64,000 bases of DNA from Pandoraea nosoerga (GTDB lineage Bacteria; Pseudomonadota; Gammaproteobacteria; Burkholderiales; Burkholderiaceae): assembly GCF_902459585.1 (NCBI RefSeq), contig NZ_CABPSC010000008.1:1-64000 (forward strand), in the 5' to 3' direction. A program made the translations under genes and the position numbers. The notes under the pieces were generated by a model, which saw only the letters and a list, made by a program, of their open reading frames with translations, was not told the origin of the DNA and made no database searches. Below, one piece after another: positions 54,823-64,000 of this stretch; position 1 is the first letter of the stretch; the number at the start of each line of letters is the position of its first letter.

Positions 54823-55737
54823 ATGCAGTTCTTTCTGGAAATCCTGATTGGCGGGCTGCTCTCGGGCGTGATGTACTCGCTCGTTGCGCTCGGCTTCGTG
54901 CTGATCTTCAAGGCCTCCGGCGTATTCAACTTCGCCCAGGGGGCGATGGTGTATTTCGCAGCGCTTTCCGTGGTCGGGCTGATGGAGCACGGGCTGCCGC
55001 TTTGGGCCGCGGCGCTCGGCGCGTTCGTGGTCATGGTGCTCGTGAGCATGGCAACGGAGCGCTTCGTGCTGCGCAAGCTGGTCAACCAGTCGCCGATCAC
55101 GCTGTTCATGGCGACCATCGGCCTGTCGTTTTTTCTCGAAGGGCTCGCGCCGCTGCTGTGGGGCAACGAGGTGCGTGCGCTGCCGCTGGGTATCGTCGAC
55201 GAGCCGATTGCCTCGATCATGGACTCGACCGGTCTGCTCGTGAGCAGCTTCGATCTGGCGGCGGCCGGCATAGCGGCGGTTCACGTCGCGCTGCTCGCGC
55301 TGTTCTTCAAGGCGACGAGCATCGGCCGCGCGCTGCGTGCGGTGGCCGACGATCATCAGGCGGCGCTCTCGCTGGGCATTCCGCTGCAGCGCATCTGGGT
55401 AGTGGTGTGGAGCGTGTCGGGGTTCGTCGCGCTCGTTGCCGGCATGCTCTGGGGCTCGCGCAACGGCGTGCAGTTCGCGCTCACGATGACCGCGCTCAAG
55501 GCGCTGCCGGTGCTGATCCTCGGTGGCTTCACGTCGATTCCCGGCGCCATCGTCGGCGGGCTGATCATCGGCGCGGCGGAGAAGCTGGCCGAGATCTACA
55601 TCCCGCAGTTGCTGCAAAGCCATTTCACCGGCAACTTCGGCGGCATCGAGGGCTGGTTCCCGTATGTCTTCGCGCTGCTGTTCCTGCTGGTCCGGCCCGA
55701 GGGGCTGTTCGGCGAGCGGCATATCGATCGCGTCTGA
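54823..55737 (+). CDS. LivH-type ABC importer permease
   Basis: A 304-residue permease with about eight helices, starting MQFFLEILIGGLLSGVMYSLVALG and including FNFAQGAMVYFAA and the conserved VADDHQAALSLGIPLQRIW loop. It forms a heterodimeric channel with the next gene's product. AGGGAGA precedes ATG. Confidence 0.92.
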   Translation: MQFFLEILIGGLLSGVMYSLVALGFVLIFKASGVFNFAQGAMVYFAALSVVGLMEHGLPLWAAALGAFVVMVLVSMATERFVLRKLVNQSPITLFMATIGLSFFLEGLAPLLWGNEVRALPLGIVDEPIASIMDSTGLLVSSFDLAAAGIAAVHVALLALFFKATSIGRALRAVADDHQAALSLGIPLQRIWVVVWSVSGFVALVAGMLWGSRNGVQFALTMTALKALPVLILGGFTSIPGAIVGGLIIGAAEKLAEIYIPQLLQSHFTGNFGGIEGWFPYVFALLFLLVRPEGLFGERHIDRV

Positions 55738-55803
55738 TCCGGCCGGCTTCCCGGCGGGAAGCCATCGGCACGCATGCACAAGCATTCATAGCAGAGGCCA
55801 CAC

Positions 55804-56880
55804 ATGTTCTATCGCGAAGCCGGGCAGTTCAAGACGTCCTATCAGGCCGACAGCCAGATATTCCCCATCCGGCAGGACCGCGTGGCGCTCGGCACGGTCC
55901 TGGCGATCGCGTTCGGGGTGCTGCCGTGGGTGGCGTCGGAATACTGGCTCACGGCCATCCTGGTGCCGTTCCTGGTGTTCTCGCTCGCCGCGCTCGGGCT
56001 GAACCTGCTCACCGGCTACGCCGGGCAGCTCTCTCTGGGCACTGCCGCGTTCATGGCCGTGGGGGCTTACGCGTCATACAACTTCCAGTTGCGTATCGAG
56101 GGCATGCCGATCCTCGGGTCGTTCGCGCTCGGCGGCATATGCGCGGCGCTCGTCGGCATCGCATTCGGGTTGCCGTCGCTGCGCATCAAGGGCTTCTATC
56201 TCGCGGTCGCCACGCTCGCCGCCCAATTCTTCGTGCTGTGGGTGCTGACGAAATTCCCATGGCTGTCGAACAACAGCTCGTCGGGCGTCATTACGGCGCA
56301 GAAGATCTCGATCCTCGGCGTGGACATCGACACGCCCGTGCGCAAGTACCTGTTCGTGCTCGGCGTGGTCAGCGTGATGGCGCTGGTCGCGAAGAATCTG
56401 GTGCGCTCGCATATCGGCCGCGCGTGGATGGCCGTGCGCGACATGGACGTGGCGGCCGAGGTCATCGGCATTCCGCTCATGCGCGTGAAACTCATGGCGT
56501 TCGCGGTGAGCTCGTTCTATTGCGGCGTGGCCGGTGCGCTCTACGCTTACTGCTATCTCGGCTCGGTCGAGCCGGACGGCTTCTCGCTCGACCTGTCGTT
56601 CCGCATTCTGTTCATGATCATCATCGGCGGGGTGGGCAGCATCCTCGGCAGCTTCCTGGGCGCGGCCTTCATCCTGCTGCTGCCGATTCTGCTCGACAGC
56701 GCGCTGCCCACGCTCGCGTCGGTGCTGCACCTGCCGTTCACCAACGCGACGGTCTCCCACATCCAGTTGATGGTGTTCGGCGGTCTCATCATCTTTTTCC
56801 TGATTGCCGAACCGCATGGCCTCGCACGGCTCTGGCAGATCGCCAAGGAGAAGCTGCGCATCTGGCCTTTCCCGCATTGA
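55804..56880 (+). CDS. LivM-type ABC importer permease
   Basis: A 358-residue permease with about nine to ten helices, the LivM core LLTGYAGQLSLGTAAFMAVGAYAS and the ATPase-contact loop AVRDMDVAAEVIGIPLMRVK. The N-terminus has an extra 30 polar residues. It is the partner of the LivH-type permease 66 bases upstream. Confidence 0.92.
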   Translation: MFYREAGQFKTSYQADSQIFPIRQDRVALGTVLAIAFGVLPWVASEYWLTAILVPFLVFSLAALGLNLLTGYAGQLSLGTAAFMAVGAYASYNFQLRIEGMPILGSFALGGICAALVGIAFGLPSLRIKGFYLAVATLAAQFFVLWVLTKFPWLSNNSSSGVITAQKISILGVDIDTPVRKYLFVLGVVSVMALVAKNLVRSHIGRAWMAVRDMDVAAEVIGIPLMRVKLMAFAVSSFYCGVAGALYAYCYLGSVEPDGFSLDLSFRILFMIIIGGVGSILGSFLGAAFILLLPILLDSALPTLASVLHLPFTNATVSHIQLMVFGGLIIFFLIAEPHGLARLWQIAKEKLRIWPFPH

Positions 56881-56971
56881 CTTCGCGCCGGCAGCGCGCA
56901 TGGGGAGCCATGCGCCGCGCCGGGGCGTTTGTATGCCTTGCCATGAATAAAACCACAGACGGAGACACAGC

Positions 56972-58297
56972 ATGAACACGAAACACTTGGCGATCACGTT
57001 GGGTACGGCGCTCTTGCTCGGCATGGGGAGCATGAGCGCGTCGTTCGCGCAGTCGAACGAGCAGTTCATCGCGTTGGCGGACTATCGCGTCGGGCCGTAT
57101 GGCGCGAACGGGCAGTCCTTCTATGGCGGTTTCATCGACTACCTGCAATACGTGAATCTGAAGAACGGCGGCGTGAACGGCGTCAAGCTGACCTGGGAGG
57201 AGTGCGAGACCGAGTACAACAACGCCAAGGGCGTGGAATGCTACGAGCGTCTGAAGGGCAAGAACCCTGTCACCAAGGGCACGGCCTATCACGTGATGGC
57301 CACGGGCATTTCGTATGCGCTCATCGACAAGACGGCGACCGACCAGGTGCCGCTCGTGATGATGGGGTACGGCCGCACCGACGCGGTGGACGGCACCGTG
57401 TTCCCGTGGGCCTTCCCGCTGGTGACGACGTACCAGATGCAGGCCTCGGCCATCATCAAGTTCCTCGCCGACAAGAACGGCGGCTCGCTCAACGGCAAGA
57501 AGATCGTGTTCCTGTATCACGACTCGGCATACGGCAAGGAGCCGATCGTGGCCATGCAGGCCGAGTCGAAGATCCACAAGTTCAATCTGATCGAGATTCC
57601 GGTCGCGCACCCGGGCAACGAGCAGGGCGCGCAGTGGCTGCGCATTCGTCAGGAGAACCCCGACTACGTGGTGTTCTGGGGCTGGGGCGTGATGAATCAG
57701 ACCGCGCTCAAGGCCGCGCAGAAAGTCGGCTATCCGCGCGAGAAGATCATCGGCAGCTGGTGGGCCGGCTCGGAGGAGGACACGGTCCCCGCGGGCCCGG
57801 CGGCCAAGGGCTACATGAGCGCCACCTGGAACGTCGCGGGCAAGCAGGTGCCGCTCATCGCCGACATCGAGAAGGTCGTCTACGGCGCGGGCAAGGGCAA
57901 CATGCAGGACCCCTCGAAGGTCGGCTCGGTGCTGTACAACCGCGGCGTGTCGGCGGCGGTGGCCACGGTCGAGGCGCTCAATACGGCCCAGAACAAGTTC
58001 GGCAAGGGCAAGGTGATGACGCCGGTGCAGGTCCGCTGGGCGCTCGAGAATCTGAACATTGACGCGGCACGGCTCAAGGCGTTGGGTGCCACCGGCCTGC
58101 TGCCCGACATCAAGACGAGCTGCACCGATCACGAAGGCTCGGGCAAGGTCCGCATCCAGCAATGGGACGGCGCGAAGTGGGTGCTTGTCTCGGACTGGAT
58201 CGAGGGCAATCGCCGGCTGATTCACCCGCTGTTCGAGGCCTCCGCCAAGCAGTACGCGAAGGAGAAGGGCATTACGCCCGCCTGCTACAAGATGTAA
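56972..58297 (+). CDS. LivK-like ABC importer substrate-binding protein
   Basis: A 441-residue periplasmic binding protein with a signal peptide cleaved probably after SASFA. The type-1 periplasmic fold is visible in LADYRVGPYGANGQSFYGGFIDYLQYVN-like opening and KIVFLYHDSAYGKEP. It has four cysteines and is longer than amino-acid-binding LivK. With two CoA ligases in the operon, an organic acid is a better guess than a branched-chain amino acid, but the ligand is not shown by the sequence. Confidence 0.9.
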   Translation: MNTKHLAITLGTALLLGMGSMSASFAQSNEQFIALADYRVGPYGANGQSFYGGFIDYLQYVNLKNGGVNGVKLTWEECETEYNNAKGVECYERLKGKNPVTKGTAYHVMATGISYALIDKTATDQVPLVMMGYGRTDAVDGTVFPWAFPLVTTYQMQASAIIKFLADKNGGSLNGKKIVFLYHDSAYGKEPIVAMQAESKIHKFNLIEIPVAHPGNEQGAQWLRIRQENPDYVVFWGWGVMNQTALKAAQKVGYPREKIIGSWWAGSEEDTVPAGPAAKGYMSATWNVAGKQVPLIADIEKVVYGAGKGNMQDPSKVGSVLYNRGVSAAVATVEALNTAQNKFGKGKVMTPVQVRWALENLNIDAARLKALGATGLLPDIKTSCTDHEGSGKVRIQQWDGAKWVLVSDWIEGNRRLIHPLFEASAKQYAKEKGITPACYKM

Positions 58298-58318
58298 TGA
58301 ACGGTCTCGCTCGCCCGC

Positions 58319-58334
58319 GCCGCGCTGGCGCGGC
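58319..58334 (+). other. GC-rich stem-loop between binding protein and LivF genes
   Basis: GCCGCG-CTGG-CGCGGC forms a perfect 6-pair hairpin inside a longer imperfect CTCGCCC/GGGGGCGAG symmetry, just after the binding-protein stop. Such stems often stabilise the upstream message and lower read-through, giving excess binding protein. Confidence 0.45.
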
Positions 58335-58399
58335 GGGTGGGGGCGAGTGCCACGGCCGGGGCGCAGCGCCGGTATGAGCGACTTACGGAGCCAGGCAGC

Positions 58400-59212
58400 A
58401 TGGAAGCGAGTTTGCGCGTCAACAACATCGAAGTGATTTACGACCACGTCATCCTCGTGCTCAAGGGCGTGTCGCTGGAAGTGCCGCAGGGCAAGATCGT
58501 GGCGCTGCTCGGCGCGAACGGCGCGGGCAAGAGCACGACGCTCAAGGCCATCTCGAACCTGCTCCACGCCGAGCGCGGCGAAGTGACCAAGGGCACCATC
58601 GACTATCGCGGCGAACGTGTCGAGAAGCTCTCGCCCAATGGTCTGGTCAAGCGCGGCGTGATCCAGGTGATGGAGGGGCGTCACTGCTTCGGCCATCTGA
58701 CCATCGAAGAGAACCTGCTCACGGGCGCGTATGTGCGGCACGCCTCGCGCAGCGCGCAACAGCACGCGCTCGAGCGCATCTACGCCTACTTTCCGCGCCT
58801 GAAGACGCGGCGCAAGTCGCAGGCCGGCTATACGTCGGGCGGCGAGCAGCAGATGTGCGCCATCGGCCGCGCGATGATGGCGCAGCCGTCGATGATCCTG
58901 CTCGACGAGCCGTCGATGGGACTGGCGCCGCAGATCGTCGAGGAGATCTTCGGCATCGTGCGCGACCTCAATCAGCGCGAGAACGTGAGTTTTCTGCTCG
59001 CCGAACAGAACACGATGGCGGCGCTGCGCTATGCCGACTACGGCTACATCCTCGAGAACGGGCGTGTCGTGATGGACGGCGACGCGGCGTCCCTCAGAGA
59101 TAACGAGGACGTGAAGGAGTTTTACCTGGGCATCGCCAAGGACGGCGCCAGCAGCACGGGGAGTTTTCGCAACGTCAAGAGCTACCGCCGGCGCAAACGC
59201 TGGATCGCGTGA
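58400..59212 (+). CDS. LivF-type ABC importer ATPase
   Basis: A 270-residue ATPase with Walker A GANGAGKSTT, signature TSGGEQQMCAIGRAM, Walker B ILLDEPSMGLAP and H-loop LAEQNTMAAL. The C-terminal tail SYRRRKRWIA is basic and longer than usual. With the LivG-type gene it makes the two-ATPase engine of the importer. ATG 58400 follows GGAG; the longer frame from 58337 is less likely. Confidence 0.92.
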   Translation: MEASLRVNNIEVIYDHVILVLKGVSLEVPQGKIVALLGANGAGKSTTLKAISNLLHAERGEVTKGTIDYRGERVEKLSPNGLVKRGVIQVMEGRHCFGHLTIEENLLTGAYVRHASRSAQQHALERIYAYFPRLKTRRKSQAGYTSGGEQQMCAIGRAMMAQPSMILLDEPSMGLAPQIVEEIFGIVRDLNQRENVSFLLAEQNTMAALRYADYGYILENGRVVMDGDAASLRDNEDVKEFYLGIAKDGASSTGSFRNVKSYRRRKRWIA

Positions 59213-59261
59213 ACCGATGCGCGCATAGCCGACCGTCAAACTTCAACGAATTCCCGTCATC

Positions 59262-60503
59262 ATGAACGACGACTACTTCGACACGCTCGAAATCCGTGCG
59301 CCGGAGGCGCGCGAGCAGGCGCTGCTGGCGGCGCTGCCGGCGCAGGTGTCGCACGCGCGCGCTCACGCGCCGTATTTCGCCCAGGCGCTCGGCGCGGTCG
59401 ATGCGAGCGAGATCCGCACACGCGAGGCATTGGCGGCGCTGCCCGTCACGCGCAAGTCGGACCTGGCCGCACACCAGCGGCGGCACCCGCCGCTGGGCGG
59501 CTTGAATGCCACGCCCATCGCATCGCTCGCTCACGTGTACCAGTCGCCGGGGGCGATCTATGAACCCGACGGCCGCGGCAGCGACTGGTGGCGCTTCGCG
59601 CGGGCGATGTACGCTGCCGGGCTGCGCCGCGGCGATCTGGTCTACAACACGTATTCATATCATTTCACGCCGGCCGGGATGATGATCGAGTCGGGCGCTG
59701 CGCGGCTTGGCTGCTGCGTGTTTCCTGCCGGCGTCGGCCAGACCGAGCTGCAGCTCGAGGCGATCCGGCACCTGCGGCCCGTGGCCTACGCCGGTACGCC
59801 CTCATTCCTGAAGATTCTCATCGAAAAGGGCGAAGCGGCCGGGGCGGACCTGAGCAGCATCCGGCGCGCGACGCTCTCTGGCGAGGCGCTGCCGCCCTCG
59901 CTGCGCGAATGGTTCAACGGCCGTGGCATTACCGCGCGCCAGCTATACGGCACGGCGGATCTCGGGCTGATCGCGTTCGAGAGCGACGCGCAGGCCGGGC
60001 TCATCGTCGACGAGAGCGTGCTCGTGGAACTGGTCGAGCCGGGCGGCACGAAGCCGGTGCCGGACGGCGAGATCGGCGAAGTGGTGGTGACGAACTTCAA
60101 TCCGGACTATCCGCTGATCCGGTTTGCGACGGGCGACCTGTCGGCCGTCCAACCGGGGATCAGCCCCTGCGGGCGCACGAACGTGCGCCTCAGGGGCTGG
60201 CTTGGACGCGCCGACCAGACGGTCAAGGTGCGCGGCATGTTCGTGCATCCGGGGCAGGTTGGCGAGATCGGCAAGCGCTATCCCGAACTCGTGCGCGTGC
60301 GTTTGCGCGTGGAAGGGCGAGTGGGCGACGACCGGATGCGCCTGCTGTGCGAGACGAGCGGGGCCCCGCCTGAAGGGCTGGCGGCCCGCGTGCGGGAGAC
60401 GCTGCGCGACGTGACGCGCTTGCGCGGGGAAGTGGACTTCGTCGCGGCCGGCACGCTGCCCGCCGACGGAAAGCTCGTGGAGGACGCGCGCGCCTACGAT
60501 TGA
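59262..60503 (+). CDS. PaaK-like (phenylacetate-CoA ligase family) AMP-binding protein
   Basis: A 413-residue ANL-family protein of the PaaK branch, with LSGEALPPSLREWF, RQLYGTADLGLIAFE, RFATGDLSA, and a C-terminal PADGKLVEDAR segment holding the candidate catalytic Lys. The phosphate-binding loop is unusual: where PaaK has SSGTTGKP, this protein has QSPGAIYEP (residues 94-102). An aryl- or acyl-CoA ligase role fits the operon, but altered chemistry or a lost adenylation step is possible. It is last in the ligase-importer cluster. Confidence 0.8.
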   Translation: MNDDYFDTLEIRAPEAREQALLAALPAQVSHARAHAPYFAQALGAVDASEIRTREALAALPVTRKSDLAAHQRRHPPLGGLNATPIASLAHVYQSPGAIYEPDGRGSDWWRFARAMYAAGLRRGDLVYNTYSYHFTPAGMMIESGAARLGCCVFPAGVGQTELQLEAIRHLRPVAYAGTPSFLKILIEKGEAAGADLSSIRRATLSGEALPPSLREWFNGRGITARQLYGTADLGLIAFESDAQAGLIVDESVLVELVEPGGTKPVPDGEIGEVVVTNFNPDYPLIRFATGDLSAVQPGISPCGRTNVRLRGWLGRADQTVKVRGMFVHPGQVGEIGKRYPELVRVRLRVEGRVGDDRMRLLCETSGAPPEGLAARVRETLRDVTRLRGEVDFVAAGTLPADGKLVEDARAYD

Positions 60504-60669
60504 TGCATGCTCGGATCCCCTCGGCCCGGTTCGCCTGGCCGCGGGTGGTGCGATGTTCTCTCGCGGCTTCTCATGGCACGGCTTGGCGGCTTCGCGGCTG
60601 CGGCCGGCGCAGGCGGAATTCGTTAGAATCGGTCTTTGGCTTCATTTACCTCATTTGCCGGAGGCGCAC

Positions 60670-61797
60670 GTGCCAGGACTACTTCCCGATGTCGACCGCG
60701 AGGGGCTCCTCGAATATTCGGTCGTCTACACCGACCGCTCCCTCAACCACATGTCGCAGCGCTTCCAGGGCGTGATGCGCGACATTTCCGCCGGGCTGAA
60801 AAAAGTCTACAACGCGAAATCGGCCATCGTGGTTCCGGGTAGCGGCACCTTCGGCATGGAGGCCGTGGCGCGCCAGTTCGCGACCGGCAGGAAATGCCTG
60901 GTCATTCGCAACGGCTGGTTCAGCTTCCGCTGGTCGCAGATTTTCGACATGGGCGGCATTCCGTCCGAATCGATCGTGCTCAAGGCGCGTCCCGTCGAGC
61001 AAGGGCGGCAGGCCGCATACGCGCCCGCGCCGATCGACGAAGTCGTCGCCGCGATTCGCGAACAGAAGCCCGATCTGGTCTTTGCGCCCCACGTCGAGAC
61101 CGCGTCCGGCATGATGCTGCCCGACGGCTATCTGCGCGCGGTGGCCGACGCGGTGCATGCGGTGGGCGGCATGTTCGTGCTGGACTGCATCGCCTCGGGT
61201 ACGGTGTGGGTCGATATGCAGGCCTGCGGCGTGGACGTGCTAATCAGCGCGCCGCAAAAGGGATGGAGCGCCTCGCCGTGCTGTGCGCTCGTCATGCTGA
61301 GCGCGCTCGCCCGCGAGCGGATCGAGACGACCACGAGCACGAGCTTCGCGTGCGACCTTCGCCAATGGCTGCAAATCATGGAGGCATACGAGAAGGGCGG
61401 CTTCGCCTATCACGCGACCATGCCGACGGACAGCCTCGCGGTGCTGCGCGACGTGATCCGGGAGACCGAGGCCTACGGCCTGGAAAAAGTGAGGGCGGAG
61501 CAGCTCGAACTCGGCAAGCGCGTTCGCGCGTTGCTGAGCGCGCGGGGGTTCCGCAGCGTGGCGGCAGCGGGGTTCGAGGCGCCGGGCGTGGTGGTGTGCT
61601 ACACCGACGACGATGGCATTCGCTCGGGCAAGAAGTTTGCCGACGAAGGGCTGCAGATCGCGGCCGGCGTGCCGCTGCGCTGCGACGAGCCCGACGACTT
61701 CAAGACCTTCCGCATCGGCTTGTTCGGTCTGGACAAACTGCACGACGTGGACGGCGCCGTCGCCCGGTTCACCAGGGCGCTGGACCACATCGCGTAA
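60670..61797 (+). CDS. Class V aminotransferase (alanine-glyoxylate/serine-pyruvate type)
   Basis: A 375-residue PLP enzyme of the AgxT/SPT branch, with the cofactor Lys197 in SAPQKGWSASP, GSGTFGMEAVARQF near residues 57-70 and DCIASG near 172. The GTG start at 60670 is preceded by GGAGG at a 6-base spacing and gives the family-like opening MPGLLPDVDREGLLEYSVVYTDRS; the ATG frame from 60553 adds a non-conserved tail. It is a single gene, convergent with acnB. The exact amino donor and acceptor are not shown by the sequence. Confidence 0.9.
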   Translation: MPGLLPDVDREGLLEYSVVYTDRSLNHMSQRFQGVMRDISAGLKKVYNAKSAIVVPGSGTFGMEAVARQFATGRKCLVIRNGWFSFRWSQIFDMGGIPSESIVLKARPVEQGRQAAYAPAPIDEVVAAIREQKPDLVFAPHVETASGMMLPDGYLRAVADAVHAVGGMFVLDCIASGTVWVDMQACGVDVLISAPQKGWSASPCCALVMLSALARERIETTTSTSFACDLRQWLQIMEAYEKGGFAYHATMPTDSLAVLRDVIRETEAYGLEKVRAEQLELGKRVRALLSARGFRSVAAAGFEAPGVVVCYTDDDGIRSGKKFADEGLQIAAGVPLRCDEPDDFKTFRIGLFGLDKLHDVDGAVARFTRALDHIA

Positions 61798-61810
61798 CGC
61801 TTGGGCCCGT

Positions 61811-61848
61811 AAGAAACGGCGGCGCGCCTGCGAGGGACGCGCCGCCGT
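61811..61848 (-). terminator. Terminator of acnB
   Basis: An 11-pair perfect inverted repeat ACGGCGGCGCG (61816-61826) and CGCGCCGCCGT (61838-61848). Read on the minus strand it is followed by TTTCTT, so it serves acnB; it can also block the convergent aminotransferase transcript. Confidence 0.8.
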
Positions 61849-61860
61849 CGGGCATCACAC

Positions 61861-64000
61861 TTACATCTTCACCGTGTCGGCGACTTCCTTGAAGTCTTCG
61901 ATCTGATCGAAGTTCATGTACTTGTAGATCTTGTCGCCGTTGGTGTTGATGACGCCGATGTCGGCCATGTACTCCTCCTTGGTCGGAATCTTGCCCAGAC
62001 GCGAGCAGATCGCCGCCAGTTCCGCCGAGCCGAGATACACGTTCGTGTTCTTGCCCAGACGGTTCGGGAAGTTGCGCGTCGACGTCGACATGACCGTGGC
62101 GCCCTCACGCACCTGCGCCTGGTTGCCCATGCACAGCGAGCAACCCGGCATTTCGGTACGGGCGCCGGCCGTGCCGAACACGCCGTAGTGGCCTTCTTCC
62201 GTCAGTTGCTTCTGGTCCATCTTGGTCGGCGGCGCAACCCACAGCTTGACCGGAATGTCGCGCTTGCCTTCGAGCAGCTTCGAGGCCGCACGGAAATGAC
62301 CGATGTTGGTCATGCACGAGCCGATGAACACTTCGTCGATCTTGGCGCCGGCCACGTCCGACAGCGTCTTCACGTCGTCCGGATCGTTCGGGCACGCCAC
62401 GATCGGCTCATGGATGTCGGCCAGGTCGATTTCGATCACGGCCGCGTATTCGGCGTCCGCGTCCGGCGAGAGCAGCTTCGGATCGGCCAGCCACTGTTCC
62501 ATCGCCGTGATGCGGCGCTGCAGGCTGCGCGGATCCTGATAGCCCTGCGCGATCATCCACTTGAGCAGCGTGACGTTGCTGTTCAGGTACTCGATGATCG
62601 GTTCCTTGTTCAGGTGCACCGTGCAGCCGGCCGCCGAGCGCTCGGCCGAAGCGTCCGACAGTTCGAAGGCTTGCTCGACCTTCAGGTCGGGCAGGCCTTC
62701 GATTTCCAGGATGCGGCCCGAAAAGATGTTCTTCTTGCCTTGCTTGGCCACCGTCAGCAGCCCTTGCTTGATGGCGTACAGCGGGATCGCGTTGACCAGA
62801 TCGCGCAGCGTGACGCCCGGCTGCATCTTGCCCTTGAAGCGGACCAGCACCGACTCCGGCATGTCCAGCGGCATCGTGCCGGTGGCAGCGGCGAAGGCGA
62901 CCAGACCCGAACCCGCGGGGAAGCTGATGCCGATCGGAAAGCGCGTGTGCGAGTCGCCGCCGGTGCCCACGGTGTCGGGCAGCAGCATGCGGTTCAGCCA
63001 CGAGTGGATCACGCCATCGCCCGGACGCAGGGCGATGCCGCCGCGCGTGCTGATGAAGTTGGGCAGCGTCTGGTGCGTCTTCACGTCCACCGGCTTCGGA
63101 TACGCCGCGGTGTGGCAGAACGATTGCATGACGAGGTCCGCCGAGAAGCCCAGGCAGGCCAGGTCCTTCAGTTCGTCGCGGGTCATCGGGCCGGTCGTGT
63201 CCTGCGAGCCCACCGACGTCATCTTCGGCTCGCAGTACGTGCCCGGACGAACGCCCTGGCCCTCGGGCAGACCGCAGGCGCGGCCGACCATCTTCTGGGC
63301 GAGCGAGAAGCCGCGGCCGGTATCGGCCGGCTGCTGCGCCAGACGGAACAGCTTCGACGGCGGCAGGCCGAGCGCTTCGCGCGCCTTGGCCGTCAGGCCG
63401 CGGCCGATGATCAGCGGGATGCGCCCGCCGGCGCGCACTTCGTCGAACAGCACGTCGGACTTGACCTGGAACTCGGCAATGACTTCGCCGTTCTTCAGGG
63501 CTTTGCCCTCGTAGGGGCGCAGCTCGACCACGTCGCCCATTTCCATTTTCGACACGTCGAGCTCGATCGGCAGCGCGCCGGCGTCTTCCATCGTGTTGTA
63601 GAAGATCGGGGCGATCTTGCTGCCCAGGCACACGCCGCCGAAACGCTTGTTCGGGATGTACGGGATGTCTTCGCCCGTAAACCACAGGACCGAGTTGGTG
63701 GCCGACTTGCGCGAGGAGCCCGTGCCGACGACGTCACCGACATAGGCGACGAGATGGCCCTTTTCCTTGAGCGATTCGATGAACTTCACCGGGCCGCGCT
63801 TGCCGTCTTCTTCCGGCGTGATGCCGGGACGGGCGTTCTTGAGCATCGCGAGCGCGTGCAGCGGGATGTCGGGGCGCGTGGTGGCGTCGGGGGCCGGCGA
63901 CAGGTCGTCGGTGTTGGTCTCGCCCGGCACCTTGAACACGGTGATGGTGAGGCTTTCCGGCACTTCCGGGCGGCTCGTGAACCATTCGGCGTCGGCCCAG
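61861..64000 (-). CDS. acnB: Aconitate hydratase B AcnB (5' end off window)
   Basis: TCA-cycle aconitase of the AcnB type, which also acts on 2-methylaconitate. The frame is open from 64000 to the stop at 61861 (about 712 codons), so roughly 150 N-terminal residues of the usual 860 are missing, including the HEAT-like domain. The segment [12 protein letters not shown] at the right edge is internal AcnB sequence, so the in-frame ATG at 63963 is not the start. Cluster cysteines lie in SCMTNIGH and CSLCMGNQ. It is convergent with the aminotransferase gene and separated from it by a terminator. Confidence 0.96.
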   Translation of the reverse strand, partial: WADAEWFTSRPEVPESLTITVFKVPGETNTDDLSPAPDATTRPDIPLHALAMLKNARPGITPEEDGKRGPVKFIESLKEKGHLVAYVGDVVGTGSSRKSATNSVLWFTGEDIPYIPNKRFGGVCLGSKIAPIFYNTMEDAGALPIELDVSKMEMGDVVELRPYEGKALKNGEVIAEFQVKSDVLFDEVRAGGRIPLIIGRGLTAKAREALGLPPSKLFRLAQQPADTGRGFSLAQKMVGRACGLPEGQGVRPGTYCEPKMTSVGSQDTTGPMTRDELKDLACLGFSADLVMQSFCHTAAYPKPVDVKTHQTLPNFISTRGGIALRPGDGVIHSWLNRMLLPDTVGTGGDSHTRFPIGISFPAGSGLVAFAAATGTMPLDMPESVLVRFKGKMQPGVTLRDLVNAIPLYAIKQGLLTVAKQGKKNIFSGRILEIEGLPDLKVEQAFELSDASAERSAAGCTVHLNKEPIIEYLNSNVTLLKWMIAQGYQDPRSLQRRITAMEQWLADPKLLSPDADAEYAAVIEIDLADIHEPIVACPNDPDDVKTLSDVAGAKIDEVFIGSCMTNIGHFRAASKLLEGKRDIPVKLWVAPPTKMDQKQLTEEGHYGVFGTAGARTEMPGCSLCMGNQAQVREGATVMSTSTRNFPNRLGKNTNVYLGSAELAAICSRLGKIPTKEEYMADIGVINTNGDKIYKYMNFDQIEDFKEVADTVKM

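Overview
This is a high-GC chromosomal window from a beta-proteobacterium, most likely a Burkholderiaceae member close to Pandoraea or Burkholderia. That placement is an inference from the gene families, operon orders and codon use; there is no rRNA or other marker to prove it. The window is dense metabolic and transport DNA. I saw no tRNA, rRNA, transposase, phage gene, integrase or CRISPR array. Genes at both edges are cut: prpR on the left, acnB on the right.

Layout, left to right. (1) 1-9919: methylcitrate pathway for propionate, with prpR (minus) facing prpB-prpC-acnD-prpF-prpD behind a textbook sigma-54 promoter. (2) 9938-16527: glycerate kinase, a small lipoprotein, then glpR-glpD-glpK with GlpR operator-like palindromes before glpD. 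(3) 17334-19654: FAH-family hydrolase and VOC protein, divergent from a LysR regulator. (4) 19640-24378: minus-strand export operon (HlyD-like lipoprotein, ABC ATPase, ABC-2 permease, NodT outer-membrane lipoprotein). (5) 24557-29311: folE, then a minus-strand cyanide-insensitive bd-oxidase operon (cioA, cioB, a DUF2474 miniprotein, a YbhB-like protein), and a DUF1345 membrane protein. (6) 29451-31191: a nitrate/nitrite MFS transporter whose 5' region holds an NtrC-like site, a sigma-54 promoter and a leader RNA with two ANTAR-type hexaloop hairpins and an attenuator. (7) 31327-36777: LysR, class II aldolase, a PEP-mutase/ICL-family protein, a TPR-like lipoprotein with tRNA 2-selenouridine synthase, and an AraC/GyrI-like regulator. 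(8) 36854-42017: amide cluster with two acetamidase/formamidase modules, one fused to an AraC-type regulator, two tandem XapX miniproteins and a LysR regulator. (9) 42190-49389: PotDABC-like ABC importer, three-subunit HcnABC/opine-oxidase-like flavoenzyme and RidA. (10) 49607-51553: MASE2-GGDEF protein and a Crp/Fnr regulator lying between two minisatellites. (11) 51922-60503: acyl-CoA synthetase, complete Liv-type ABC importer and a PaaK-like ligase. (12) 60670-64000: class V aminotransferase and acnB.

How the parts work together: several blocks pair uptake with first-step catabolism and a local regulator. Block 9 probably imports a cationic amino acid or opine, oxidises it, and uses RidA to clear the reactive imine. 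Block 11 probably imports a carboxylate and activates it to a CoA ester. The most distinctive items are the dually controlled nitrate transporter leader, the single-polypeptide AraC-formamidase fusion, and the many short tandem repeats in and beside genes.
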